Shown: positions 31,676-44,930 of the stretch, in pieces
Layout: each line of letters opens with the position of its first letter
Position numbering within the stretch: position 1 is the first letter of the stretch
Assembly: GCA_037783415.1 (NCBI GenBank)
Contig: JAZGTN010000119.1
Coordinates: 992,001 to 1,056,000, forward strand
Direction: 5' to 3'
Length of the DNA: 64,000 bases
From: Leptasterias polaris
Lineage: Eukaryota; Echinodermata; Asteroidea; Forcipulatida; Asteriidae
Program-made: the position numbers and the translations under genes
Notes under the pieces: model-generated
Told to the model about the DNA's origin: nothing
Databases searched by the model: none
Seen by the model: only the letters and a program-made list of their open reading frames with translations

Positions 31676-34434
31676 CTTTGTTATTGTTCCGTTTTTTTTG
31701 TTTGTTTTTGTTTTTCTTCTCCTTCTTCTTCTTCCACTCAACTCTTCTCTGGATCATAACTCAAGATTGAAACTGAATTGAACCTTGAAACTTATCAGAT
31801 AATTGAACCTCATTATGAAGACGGCACAGTTGTCATTACGTCATGATGACGTCATCAGGTGTCGAATTACAAGGTTTTTAAAGTTGAATTAAAGTTGAAA
31901 AGTGACCATTTGCTTTTTGCTGTATCTCAACGAATATGAAAGCTATGATGTTGAAAGTTTTGGCATATGATAGACCAAGACTGGGGCAACATTTGAAAAG
32001 TTAACGCCAAAATTGTACGACCTTAACTTCCGGGTCGTTACCCTAGGTCGAAGTTCACCTTCGTTTTTTTCCTTCAAAAAACAACTTTCGAGCTTATCTA
32101 CGGAATAACTCAAGATTGAGATTGAATTGAATGTTGAAACTCACCAGATAGTTGAACCTTAGTATCAAGACAATACATACTTAATTACGTCATGATGACG
32201 TCATCGGGCACTGAATTACATTGAATCAAAGTTTAATATTTGTAAAAATCATAACTCAAAAACCATAATTCGGATTTTGACAATCTACACATCATCGGAT
32301 AGATCGTTAAGAGTTTGACAAACGCTTCACAGAACACGTACAATATTTTAACTTACTTTCGAAAGTTTCGGTTCATAACGGAAGTTGAAAATTTCATAAT
32401 ATCTTATCTTATTCACATCTTTAAAACTCTTGATCACTTCAGCATAATTTTTGTATCAGATTGTAGAACAGCAATCCCTCTTAAACTTTTGCACAGAGAT
32501 AACAACATTATAATCCTATGCATCTGGTAAAAACTGGGAAATGAAGCGCACCGTCCTACTCGTACCCCCCCCCCCCCTTTCCCACTTTCATTGACAACGC
32601 ATTGTACACATAACGTGTAAGGGCTAACGACTGAAAACAACGCACACTATATACGCTACATGCATTGCCAGCGCTGACTGTGCGGGTGAAGTGGCGCGAA
32701 ATTTTTTTGGGGGAATCCCCAACAGCGCTCTTTTTCGTTCAACAAAAGGGGGCGCTGTTGTGAATAATGTTTTCAGTAACATCGAGCGCTGAGTGCATAG
32801 CGGAGAATCGCAATAGTTCAGTGATAATGAACAACGTCTCGCACCAAAACTACAAGTAGGAATACATTGGCATTGATATTACAAGAAACAATGCACACCC
32901 TCAGATAATTAATCTAATATTTGAAAAACACGTTACTCCGGTTCACATAATTATAGGGTTTTTTTACAAGTCATACATTAGATGAAAGGTTTTAATGTAC
33001 TGATTAGGATCTACACAAATGAAACCAGTTTAAACTTGGCTTCTTGTTCAAACTGGAGGTTGAAATTAAATTTTTCAAAGAAAATTAATTTCTCAACCAC
33101 ACATTTGATTTTTTAAATTTATTTATACGTCATTGGGTAAGTATGAACAACTTAAGAAACGACACACAACATTAACTATTTAACCTTAACTTCCGGTTAA
33201 ATAGGAAGATACAATTAATTATTTGAAAAAAACATTACTCCAAAACCAGGAATTAGTTGTTTATTATCTGAACGTCGTCAGATAAGGCTTTGAAAAACAT
33301 TACTAACGCTATAATTTGTGACCTGATGACATTGTCTTCCGGTTCAAACCGGAAGTTTAAATTGTATATTTAAAAAAAAATCTTTTTGACAATCTACACA
33401 TCATCGGATAGATCGTTAAAATTTTGACAAACGCTTCACAGAACTCGTACAATATTGTAACTTACTTTCGAAAGTTTCGGTTCATAACGGAAGTTAAAAA
33501 TTTCATAATATCTTATCTTATTCACATCTTTAAAACTCTTGATCACTTCAGCATAATTTTTGTATCAGACTATAGAACAGCATTCCCTCTTAAACTTTTG
33601 CACTGAGATAACAACATTTTAACCTTTTACATCTTGTTAAAACAGAACAATGAAGGGCAAGACAGTTCATGCGCTGACTGCCGTGCACTGTCATGCCAGT
33701 CGTGTTGAAAGTTTATCTTGCAGGAAGCAAACATTGCAACAGCGCCCTCTTTCGTTTGAAATTTAGAAAACAGCGCTGATAAATTAATAACATTGTTTTC
33801 GGGCTTATCTACAGAATAACTCAAGATTGAAATTGAATTGAACATTGAAACTCATATGATTGTTGAACCTCAGTATCAAGATGACAAAAACTTAATGATG
33901 TCATGATAACCACATCGGGTAATAATAATAATAACCCTGAAAGTTTAATTTTTGTAACATAACTCATGAACCATTTATTTGATTTTTACAATCTACACAT
34001 CATCGGATAGGTAATTAAAAGTTCGACAAACGTTACACAAAAATTGACCCCATTTGACATTGATAATTTAGTATCTGAAAAAATCATAAGCAGACATTGG
34101 TTGTTTATTTTCTGTACGTCGGCAGATAAGGCTTTCAAAAAATGAAGTTTAAACTTTATATTTAAAAAAATCATAACTTCCGAACCACACATTTGAGTTT
34201 TAGAATTTATTTATCATTAGAAAGGTCTTCAAAATCTCAACAAGCGCTACACAAAATGTAACCCCCATTTGCCCTTGACTTCCGGTTCATACCGGAACAT
34301 GATGTTTAATTTTTACAAAACTCATAACACCTGAACCAATCATTTGATTGATGAGTTAAATGTTGTCACCAGTTCATTTAATCACTCAGCACGAACACCT
34401 TGTTTTTGTCACATGACAAAAACTGAAAGTCTAG
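31676..34434 (+). repeat. Hairpin-family element body and right end
   Basis: Starts with the CTTCTTCTTCTTCCACTC tract and ACGTCATGATGACGTCAT (about 31839, 32188). Then come degenerate units, one of which is duplicated at 32277-32550 and 33384-33655. The first duplicate ends in a poly-C run (32565-32577). The right end has CGAACACCT, the stem-loop GTTTTTGTC-acat-GACAAAAAC (34402-34423) and CTAG at 34431-34434. No gene. Confidence 0.65.
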
Positions 34435-35280
34435 TTGTTCGGTTTTTTTTTTTTTTTTTTCTTCTTTGTTTTGCTTATTCTTCTCAGTGAGCTTTGTCCG
34501 CAAGCAAACGCATACTTCCGAATCTTTGATCAACTTGAAACTTCATGTGAAGTTAGAACATAACTAGGAGAAGCCGAGTAAGTTGTGACGTCACGATTAC
34601 GTCATCAGGTGTCAAGTTACAAGCCATTTTAGCTCGAAAAGTGCCCTCATGCCAATGCCTGTATGTCTCTGAATATTACAACTACAGTATTCATATTTGG
34701 GCATATGATAGATCAAGACACGGGCAACATTTGAAAAGTTAACGCCAAATTCACATGACCTTAACTTCCGGGTCGTTACCCTAGGTCGAAGTTCGCCTCG
34801 TTTTTTTCCTTCAAAAAATACTTTCGAGCTTATCTACGGAATAACTCAAGATTGAGATTGAATTGAACAATGAAACTCAACAGATAGTTGAACCTCACTA
34901 TCAAGACGACACAAACCTATTTACGTCATGATGACGTCATCGGGCATCGAATTATAATAAATCAAAGTTTAATATTTGTAAAAAGCATAACTCATGAACC
35001 ATTTGTTTGTTTTTTATAATCTACACATCATCGGATAGCTCATTTAAAGTTCGACAAACGCTACACAGAACCCGTCCAACATTTGAACTTACTTCCGGTT
35101 AAAATCGGAAGTTGAAAATTTCTTATTATCCTATCTTTAAAACTACTGATCATTTCAGCATAATTTTTGTATCAGGGTGTAGAACGTTAGTCGTGCTCAA
35201 ACTTCTGAACACAGACATGACAACATTTTGACCTTAATATATGGTCAAAACCGGACAATGAAGAGCAACTACCCACTCTT

Positions 35281-35316
<36 letters not shown>

Positions 35317-37217
35317 ACTTTGATTGACAAAACATTATGTACACATAACGTTGAAACTGATGCAAGCTGCAGTTCAGTGTCGTCATTGTTGTTTCATGTG
35401 GCGGGAAGCTAGCCTTTAGTCAAGGCGCACCGCGGCACCCCCGGCCCGGATATCACGCACGAAAAAAGACCAGCGCGAGCGGCGAAGCGCCTTTACCGTA
35501 TGTACAACGTAGTTCAAGATTATCAATGGCGTACTATTAAGATTATAGATCTAAATACCGCTTATATTCAGCGTCTAATTGTTCCCCTATTCGCCCTTCT
35601 CATGGCTTAATGATCAATATGGAATTGAAGACGAAGTTTCACTGAGATGACCACCTGCTTCAGTGATTCGTATGACTTGTAATTGTTTGAGAAAATGCAA
35701 GCAGAAAAAGACGAACATTGGTTATGTGTTTATCAAACACCGAGAAGCAGAGACTTGACATCAGCTCATGAATGGGTGTTTCGGACGGCGTCCACGGCAG
35801 TGTTTATCGATGCTATATCGGTGCCACACGGTGATAAAACGGTAAGCTTTGTGTGAAAATCATTGCTTTTCAAAATGAGTATTTATTTAATGCACAGTTA
35901 TGTTATAAAGTTTATCTTTTATCATCAAGTGGTGGCGTTGGTGATGTTTTTAAAACTAAAGAACGTTTAGTGTGATCGTCGAGGAGTAGAATTGGGCAAT
36001 GGGGGATTGGTATGATTGTTGGCTGTGTCACTAAAGTCAGAAAATGGTCCGACTGAAGAATGTTTGTCGGCAACTTTGATGACGTTTGTGTTAAGTAAAG
36101 TAGGTTTTGTTTATAAGTTGTTCACTTCCAAAACAATATGTGCACCTTCCACTAACCTTGTCTTGTGCAATTTCCTAAGTTTGAATGTTGTTACTGTTTT
36201 GACCCCCCCCCCCCCCCTCTTTGAACAGGTTGGTCATTGAGAGAGCGCAATATAAATTAAATAAATTAGTAGTATTATTATATAAATATGAAACGTTTTA
36301 AGTCTTGATTTTTGTTTATTTTAACAGTTTCAGCTTGACTTAATTTTCCTAGAGTCATACTTTGTTTATTTTGTAATATTGTTTTTTTCTTCTTCAGAAT
36401 ACAGCACATCCACCGGCATGGTCTTGGATCCAGTGACAGATTTTCCACGTGTTGTTGTGTTGCATTCCTCATTTCCTGTATGATGCACCATACAGGTAGA
36501 AATAGAACTTATAAATCATTATGTTATAAGTCAAAATTCAAGAGAGGCTTAGATTTGCCGTCTTCATGATTTGCCTTCGTTTTGCATTATGATTTAAAAC
36601 AAGTGCCCTTTCAATAGTCTAAAAATTAACAAACTGTTCTGTAGGAAAATCAATATCCAAAAATCAAGCAAATTAAGCTTTTTAAATAATACAACTGCCA
36701 GCTCAGAACTTGCTTGACTTATTTTAGCGACATCATCATCAGTGTTTTTGTATTGAACAATCAATGTTTCCTGAACCGAGTATCCACCTCATTGGATTTG
36801 AAACACTGTTAACAACTTTTCTGAATTGTAACCTAATAATGTCAACATGTATAGTGTGGTTTTTTTATCAATACAAAATCGATAACCATCGAAAAATAAA
36901 TAAACTTACTTTCTAAGTTAATCTTTGTTTTCCACTAGGCACATATTTAAATGCCTATGTCTCGCTAAAAACTTTCTAACATCATAATGATGTCATAGGT
37001 TTTCAAATTTGGCTAAACAAAAGGTTGTTATTTATAAAATTTATAAAAATTTTAGCAGCCCTTTATTTCTTGTGTAACCTATTTATACTTTACTTTCTCT
37101 AATATTTCAAAAGCTATCAGGATTGTTTTCAGCGATTCAATGATATAGCTTACGCATTAATACAGCAGTGAGCCCACCAGCGATACCCGAACACCTAGTG
37201 TTTGTTGTCACAAACAC
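34435..37217 (+). repeat. Hairpin-family long element, copy 1
   Basis: Begins TTGTTCGG plus a T-run and ends with CCCGAACACCTA and the stem-loop GTGTTTGTTGTCACAAACAC (37198-37217). It is nearly identical to copy 2. It contains TGACGTCA palindromes (about 34587, 34925), a 35-base poly-C (35282-35316), a GC-rich block (about 35405-35495), an exon-like segment with GT/AG signals (below), a second poly-C (36203-36217), a LINE/SINE tail at 36228-36270 and a central palindrome near 36475-36497. Confidence 0.8.
35695..35856 (+). other. Short frame with splice donor in copy 1 (exon-like)
   Basis: 53 codons from ATG at 35695 (MQAEKDEHWLCVYQTPRS) reach VPHGDKT and run into ACG|GTAAGC, a good 5' splice site at about 35841; the stop at 35854-35856 would lie in the intron. 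A matching 3' site, TTTTTTCTTCTTCAG|AATACAGC, is at about 36384-36398. I recognise no protein family. A diverged inverted copy near 59475-59632 keeps donor and acceptor but has a stop after nine codons, so the signals look better conserved than the peptide. Confidence 0.35.
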
Positions 37218-37239
37218 GTTCGTTTTGTTTTTGTTTTTT

Positions 37240-40067
37240 AGGTGTTCGGTTACAGACCGAACAACTCTTTGTTATTGTTCGTTTTTTTTTTGTTTTTTTT
37301 CTTCTTTGTTTTGCTTATTCTTCTCAGCGAGCTTTGTCCGCAAGCAAACGCATACTTCCGAATCTTTGATCAACTTGAAACTTCATGTGAAGTTAGAACA
37401 TAACTAGGAGAAGCCGAGTAAGTTGTGACGTCACGATTACGTCATCAGGTGTCAAGTTACAAGCCATTTTAGCTCGAAAAGTGCCCTCATGCCAATGCCT
37501 GTATGTCTCTGAATATTATAACTACAGTATTCATATTCGGGCATATGATAGATCAAGACACGGGCAACATTTGAAAAGTTAACGCCAAATTCACATGACC
37601 TTAACTTCCGGGTCGTTACCCTAGGTCGAAGTTCGTCTTCGTTTTTTCCTTCAAAAAACACTTTCGAGCTTATCTACGGAATAACTCAAGATTGAGATTG
37701 AATTGAACAATGAAACTCAACAGATAGTTGAACCTCACTATCAAGACGACACAAACCTATTTACGTCATGATGACGTCATCGGGCATCGAATTATAATAA
37801 ATCAAAGTTTAATATTTGTAAAAAGCATAACTCATGAACCATTTGTTTGTTTTTTATAATCTACACATCATCGGATAGCTCATTTAAAGTTCGACAAACG
37901 CTACACAGAACCCGTCCAACATTTGAACTTACTTCCGGTTCAAATCGGAAGTTGAAAATTTCTTATTATCCTATCTGATATATATCTTTAAAACTACTGA
38001 TCATTTCAGCATAATTTTTGTATCGGGGTGTAGAACGTTAGTCGTGCTCAAACTTCTGAACACAGACATGACAACATTTTGACCTTAATATATGATCAAA
38101 ACCGGACAATGAAGCGCCCCTACCCACTCGTACCCCCCCCCCCCCCCCCCCCCCCCCCCGCTTTGATTGACAAAGCATTATGTACACATAACGTTGAAAC
38201 TGATGCAAGCTGCAGTTCAGTGTCGTCATTGTTGTTTCATGTGGCGGGAAGCTAGCCTTTTGTCAAGGCGCACCGCGGCACCCCCGGCCCGGATATCACG
38301 CACGAAAAAAGACCAGCGCGAGCAGCTCGTTTGTCTGCTACCGTATGTACAACGTAGTTCAAGATTATCAATGGCGTACTATTAAGATTATAGATCTAAA
38401 TACCGCTTATATTCAGCGTCTAATTGTTCCCCTATTCGCCCTTCTCATGGCTTAATGATCAATATGGAATTGAAGACGAAGTTTCACTGAGATGACCACC
38501 TGCTTCAGTGATTCGTATGACTTGTAATTGTTTGATAAAATGCAAGCAGAAAAAGACGAACATTGGTTATGTGTTTATCAAACACCGAGAAGCAGAGACT
38601 TGACATCAGCTCATGAATGGGTGTTTCGGACGGCGTCCACGGCAGTGTTTATCGATGCTATATCGGTGCCACACGGTGATAAAACGGTAAGCTTTGTGTG
38701 AAAATCATTGCTTTTCAAAATGAGTATTTATTTAATGCACAGTTATGTTATAAAGTTTATCTTTTATCATCAAGTGGTGGCGTTGGTGATGTTTTTAAAA
38801 CTAAAGAACGTTTAGTGTGATCGTCGAGGAGTAGAATTGGGCAATGGGGGATTGGTATGATTGTTGGCTGTGTCACTAAAGTCAGAAAATGGTCCGACTG
38901 AAGAATGTTTGTCGGCAACTTTGATGACGTTTGTGTTAAGTAAAGTAGGTTTTGTTTATAAGTTGTTCACTTCCAAAACAATATGTGCACCTTCCACTAA
39001 CCTTTTCTTGTGCAATTTCCTAAGTTTGAATGTTGTTACTGTTTTGACCCCCCCCCCCCCCCCCTTTGAACAGGTTGGTCATTGAGAGAGCGCAATATAA
39101 ATTAAATAAATTAGTAGTATTATTATATAAATATGAAACGTTTTAAGTCTTGATTTTTGTTTATTTTAACAGTTTCAGCTTGACTTAATTTTCCTAGAGT
39201 CATACTTTGTTTATTTTGTAATATTGTTTTTTTCTTCTTCAGAATACAGCACATCCACCGGCATGGTCTTGGATCCAGTGACAGATTTTCCACGTGTTGT
39301 TGTGTTGCATTCCTGATTTCCTGTATGATGCACCATACAGGTAGAAATAGAACTTATAAATCATTATGTTATAAGTCAAAATTCAAGAGAGGCTTAGATT
39401 TGCCGTCTTCATGATTTGCCTTCGTTTTGCATTATGATTTAAAACAAGTGCCCTTTCAATAGTCTAAAAATTAACAAACTGTTCTGTAGGAAAATCAATA
39501 TCCAAAAATCAAGCAAATTAAGCTTTTTAAATAATACAACTGCCAGCTCAGAACTTGCTTGACTTATTTTAGCGACATCATCATCAGTGTTTTTGTATTG
39601 AACAATCAATGTTTCCTGAACCGAGTATCCACCTCATTGGATTTGAAACACTGTTAACAACTTTTCTGAATTGTAACCTAATAATGTCAACATGTATAGT
39701 GTGGTTTTTTATCAATACAAAATCGATAACCATCGAAAAATAAATAAACTTACTTTCTAAGTTAATCTTTGTTTTCCACTAGGCACATATTTAAATGCCT
39801 ATGTCTCGCTAAAAACTTTCTAACTTCATAATGATGTCATAGGTTTTCAAATTTGGCTAAACAAAAGGTTGTTATTTATAAAATTTATAAAATTTTTAGC
39901 AGCCCTTTATTTCTTGTGTAACCTATTTATACTTTACTTTCTCTAATATTTCAAAAGCTGATTGTTTTCAGCGATTCAATGATATAGCTTACGCATTAAA
40001 ACAGCAGTGAGCCCACCAGCGATACCCGAACACCTAGTGTTTGTTGTCACAAACACGTTAAGACTAG
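37240..40067 (+). repeat. Hairpin-family long element, copy 2
   Basis: Head-to-tail with copy 1. It starts with the hairpin AGGTGTTCGGT-tacag-ACCGAACAACT (37240-37266) and ends with the stem-loop at 40037-40056 and CTAG at 40064-40067. Differences from copy 1 include poly-C lengths (27 at 38133-38159 and 17 at 39048-39064), a replaced dozen bases near 38320 (GCAGCTCGTTTGTCTGC) and scattered substitutions. The same 53-codon frame lies at 38540-38701. A third, diverged copy starts at 40068. Confidence 0.82.
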
Positions 40068-41103
40068 TTTCATTTTTAGTCTTCTTCTGAAAGTCGTTTG
40101 TCCGCAGGCAAAAGCATAGTTGCGAACCTTGGTTGATCTTGAAACTTTGCATGTAGTTAGAGTATAACTAGGAGATGCTGAGTAAGTTGTGACGTCATGA
40201 TTACGTTATCAGGTGTCGAGTTACAGTGAATCAAAGTTTAATATTTCAAAAAATCATAACTCAAAAACTAAACAATGGATTTCTACAATCAATATATCAT
40301 CGGACAGGTCTTTTAAAACCCAACAAATGCTACACAAAGAGTGACCCTAGTTTACATTGACCTCCTTTGGTTATTATTAGCCCGCAGAATTAGCACGGGG
40401 CTGGCTGATCCGCTCTTTTGATCACAATCTACGAATACTGTGTGTAGCACACAATTAACCTGAAACGTGCAAGGTTCAAAGTCCATCAAACATGTTTGTA
40501 GTCTAGTCGTAGTTCAAGGCTCGCGCAACCTGATTTGGTGTTATGCTTTGTTAGTCTCTAAAACAGCCGTCTATGCAAACCTAGCAAACAATCAAATGTC
40601 AGGCTTTTGATCGTGTGCTTTTAAAAGACTTTTGATTAAGTGTGTAGCGGGGTCACATAAACTTGAAATTTCACATACAGTTACATAATCATAATGAAAT
40701 GAAACAGCATCAATAACGTCATGATGACGTCATCAGGTGTCAAATTACAAGCAGTTTTTTGTATTAAAAATTTAATCTTTGAAAATCTATATCAAATCAT
40801 GAACAAGAGACCTTGGGTTGCCTTTATGCGGGATTATATAGAGGGAATCTAGGTCTTAGTTTGTTTTTATTATGTGCGTGACATTTCATGACCTCTTCTT
40901 CCGGTCGAAACCGGAAAAGCCTTGAAATTTAAAAGTGTCAGTTTTTTAGAAGCACGGGCCTGGCTGTTCCGCTCCATTGATCACAAGGTTCAAAGTCCAT
41001 AAAACATGCTTGTGGTCTATTCTCTGTTCAAGGTTCACGCAACCTGATTTTGGCGTTACGCTTTGTAGTCTCTAAAGCAGCCGTCCATGCAAACCTCGTT
41101 ATT
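40068..41103 (+). repeat. Diverged hairpin-family sequences
   Basis: Opens with the same CTTCTTCTGAAAGTCGTTTG-type tract as the long elements and carries GTGACGTCATGATTACG near 40190 and ACGTCATGATGACGTCAT near 40718. The block shared with 14029-14210 occurs twice (40467-40650, 40984-41103). No gene. Confidence 0.6.
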
Positions 41104-42170
41104 ATTCTCTTGCCAAAAATGTGATAAATCATCATGAAGTATGCACATGTGATTTTAAGGTGTTCCGCCTGGATAATAAATGTTTTAATCGTGTTTTAAT
41201 AATTATTTCCATCAAGTAATTGCTTGTATGTAAATGTGTAACATATTGAGGTGTTGCAGCACACAGTGTTTTTCAGGCTATTGTCAAAGATGATTAATTT
41301 TATAGGGAAACATGTATTATGGCCGCCCAGTTTTTAACAATGCCAAAGTCTAACAAACATTACATTCATTGTTGATGACACAAATAAATTGTTCACACAA
41401 CAGGCCTGGGGTGTATTTTCTATGTTTTGATGCAGACAGGGAAAGTGACCATAGCTTACAGTGACAAATGAAATGCGCCCTCTTGCGATGGGTTCAAAAA
41501 ACTTCTTAGAAGTTCGCCGTTTGGAACAGTATAAAATAATTATATATTATGTAGAATTCAATTATAATCGCCAACAGCATAAATCAACATAATGATATTA
41601 CAATTAACATCTGATTAGGAAAAGTAGTATATTTCTAAACTGTTATTTGAGGGAGGTTTGTCGGGTTAAAAGATTTTATCTAAAGAAACCTTTATTCATT
41701 TATTTCTTCAAAACCTATACTATATTTCTCTATTTAGTTGGATAAGAGGCAAATAAAAACACTTTCTATTGATGTAAAATGTTACGTTTATTAATCATTT
41801 ATTTGCAAATGCAAATGCAATCACAACTCAAATATTGATTGTAAACAGTCCTGTCTAAGGTTTTAATAACAGAAATATGTGTAATTAAAAAATAAGATTT
41901 TTTTTAAACCGTTAAATTCAATGTTCATAAACCTGCATGTATAGAGGAAACTTTAAATAGTTTTTACTGGCTTGATTTCAAAATACTGAAGACTGTTTTG
42001 ATATGTAAGCTGTATTCTTGTACCCTTATACTGTCAGTTCGTTTTATGGAAATTGTCGCAGTAACAAAACCATTTATTTCCCCACTCATAAACTAAATGA
42101 AAAATGTAATAAATTCACAATTTCCTATTTTTTAAGGTTCACAATCTAGGCCTATTTATCAACAATCTGT
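41104..42170. other. No gene recognised
   Basis: Plain AT-rich DNA; an octamer-like ATTTGCAAATGCAAATGCAA lies at about 41800. Confidence 0.5.
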
Positions 42171-42265
42171 TATCGATTCAATGAAACAGTTCAGACATCA
42201 ACAACATACTGACCCAACGATATCCGAACACCTAGTGTTTGTTTCAACAAACACTAAATCTCTAG
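42171..42265 (+). repeat. Right end of a hairpin-terminated element
   Basis: CGAACACCT, the stem-loop AGTGTTTGTTTCAACAAACACT (42234-42255, an eight- to nine-pair stem) and CTAG at 42262-42265. Confidence 0.75.
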
Positions 42266-42758
42266 TGATATTTGTCTTTCTCCATGGGGATCTTGGCTAT
42301 GTATAGAGAGTCATTGGCTTCACAACCAGAATTATGAAATGAAATGAAAACATGATTATTGTTATTTACGTACTTTTGCATCAGCTATACTCCGGCAAAA
42401 CAGAAGAATATAGGTTCACACTTGATCGGTCGAAGCTGGGCTATAGCAGAGATACTAGGGAAGAATGGAAACAGGAACGCCGACAAAACTGCACAGCAAC
42501 ACACAACATAAAATAAAAAAGGGAGTGCTGTTAAAAAATAACTAAGAGGTAAAGCAAAGCGTATGAATCGATAGTGGGGATAATTTCCGGGTATCAATGT
42601 AGTCCCGATCTAATGTTAGCCAATCATGCGTAACATTTAATTTGTGATGTTTTTACTAGAAGCAAATCTCACACACACACACACACATTGTTTAACCTGT
42701 AAAGAAAATTACAATCCTGGCAGTTATACGGTTAGATGAATGCGCAACAAAATAAACA
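42266..42758. other. No gene; CA microsatellite
   Basis: (CA)n at 42670-42687. A 70-codon minus frame at 42385-42597 has no supporting feature. Confidence 0.5.
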
Positions 42759-43740
42759 CTAGAGATTTACCACAAACTCTAGGTGTTCGGGTTTTCGCTG
42801 GGCTCAGTGCTGTTTTAATGCGTGAGCTATATATAGACCTATCTTTGAATCTCTGAAAACATTGTTGATAGCTTTTGAAATTTCAAGGAAAGTAAAGTGT
42901 AAATCTTCTTTGATTGTACGTTAGTTTACACATGAAATAAATGCACCTCACAATATGAGTTTAAAAAAAATAATCTTTTGTTAAAGCCAAATTTGAAAAC
43001 TGATGACGTCATTATGACGTTAGATAAGTTCTTATCGAGACACTGGTATTTAATTATGTGCTTTAAATTGTAAGTTAAAAACGAAGGTGAACTTACAAAA
43101 CGTATTGTCAGTAAAAGAGTACATTATTTAATTTATTTGAAAGGGCAGAGGTTTGTCCTTTCATACAGAGCAACATTAATTTCTCGAATTTCCTTTATTT
43201 TGGTTGCATATCTTAAAACGAGCCTTTGAATTACTCACAAGTACAACTATCATGTATGCCACTCACTGAAGTTTATTTATTTTTCAATGGTTATTGATTC
43301 TTTATTGATTAATAAATCCGACTATGCAAATCACGTTGACATTATTAAATTACAATTCTTAGAAGTTTTAACAGGTTTTCAAATACAGTGATTTGGCTTC
43401 TCATATGTATCGGTGCATGATACTTTGATTGTTCAATACATATGCACTGATGATGATGTCGTTAAAATAAGTCGAGCATAGTATGAGCTATTGGTTGCAT
43501 TTTTAAAAATAGCTTGCTTGATTTTTAGACATTAGTCTTCATACAGAACGGTTTGTTAAATTTATAATATTGAAAGAAAAGACACTTGTTTTTAATATTA
43601 TGCAAGATAAAGGCAAGTCATGAAAACGGCAAGTTTAAGCCTCTCGAGAATTTTAACTAATAAAATATTTTTCATGAGTTAATAACTATTTCTACCTGTA
43701 TGGTGCATCATACACAAAGCATGGAATTAGGGAATGGAAC
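42759..43740 (-). repeat. Hairpin-family element, minus orientation, truncated
   Basis: Starts at CTAG (42759-42762) with a decayed stem-loop, then CTAGGTGTTCGGG. It runs as the reverse complement of 36480-37200 to the shared break phrase GGTGCATCATAC (about 43700-43712), after which similarity to the long copies fades. It includes GATGACGTCATTATGACG near 43002. Confidence 0.7.
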
Positions 43741-44930
43741 ACAAATTTAAAGCTCGGTTAAGCTCGGTAGTGTTTGGGTGGGGGCTGTGTGTTCTTTTTA
43801 CAGGCCTTACCGAGATGGCCGATTTCCCCGCAGTTGAAGTATTTAGCCGATTCCGTCGAAAGGAAAACACGATAATTTACACCATTGTTGGTTTAGGTTG
43901 ATATGGTCATGGATCATTATTTTGGGGTCAATCAGAACAAAGCCCTGTGAGATAATTTAGCTTCCTTTAACCCGAGAGAAATGGGTCGGATCGGAGATAT
44001 TAGCCTACAGAAATCGTATCTGCAAGGACGGAGTTGGGTATTTCTGGGTATACGTTGGAAAAATCCAATCCGAGTGGTAGGTTTAACAAGGGGTGTAATT
44101 TCGATGTACTGGTTATCGTGGTGACCTTGTAACACGGCTTCTTCCACATCAACTGGGAACTCATGCACACGGCTATAATTGCGCCCATTGGAAATGCGTG
44201 AGGCCGAGGCAATGTATTCATTGGGCTTGCATTTGTGAGGAAATCAACTACGTTCTTGCTTGTCATTGCAACAAAGGGGTCGGAGGGCACCCCATTGTTA
44301 GCTCTCGCTTGACTAATCATAGCACAGGGCAAGGACAGTCCTTGCTCTATGATAGGAGCTGACCATGGCAAAAACCAACAACGCAGTGAAAAACTCCTAC
44401 CGAAAAAAACCTCCAAAATGCAAAAAAAACAAGATTATAATTAAAATAGAGACTAAAGCAATATATAAAACATATAGCGTACACTGGTAACAAATTATAT
44501 AACCAGACGTAGAGACGATTACAATGTATAGGCCTACCAATTTTCCATAGTAGGCTAATGAAGGCTTTCAGCAATCTTTCGGTAAAGGTAGGGAGGGTCT
44601 ATAGGTTGGTCATGCTTTTGTATAGGCCAAATTAACAAAATGCAATAAAAGTCACCGGTGAAAGATGCGTTAGCTGTATACTGTGTCTACTTGTTGAGAA
44701 AACTTGTCATGGTATTTTCACAAGAACGTCGAATTCAACCGGTTTATCGAGGTGACAGAGAGTACCAACCACATCTCTGGCCGCAGCTAGCATTCACAAA
44801 AGACACCAGGGAAATTTGAATCTCCAAAAGTCGCCTCAAGTTGGTCTTTGGAGATTTAAATTTGTCGACATATTTTTGTTTTATTCTTAATTAATTAGCC
44901 CATTTACAGCGATGTGAATATTTAATTAGC
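43741..44930. other. No gene recognised
   Basis: Several 60-140 codon frames on the minus strand (e.g. 44000-44416) lack recognisable domains, and codon use looks random. I do not call them. Confidence 0.45.

Noticed and set aside
36016..36240. 74-codon frame repeated at 38861-39085
   Set aside because: It is repeated only because the whole 2.8-kb unit is duplicated. It runs into a poly-C tract of variable length (PPPP), and the third copy does not keep it.
43932..44574. Minus-strand protein gene
   Set aside because: Several overlapping frames but no domain, splice logic or start context.
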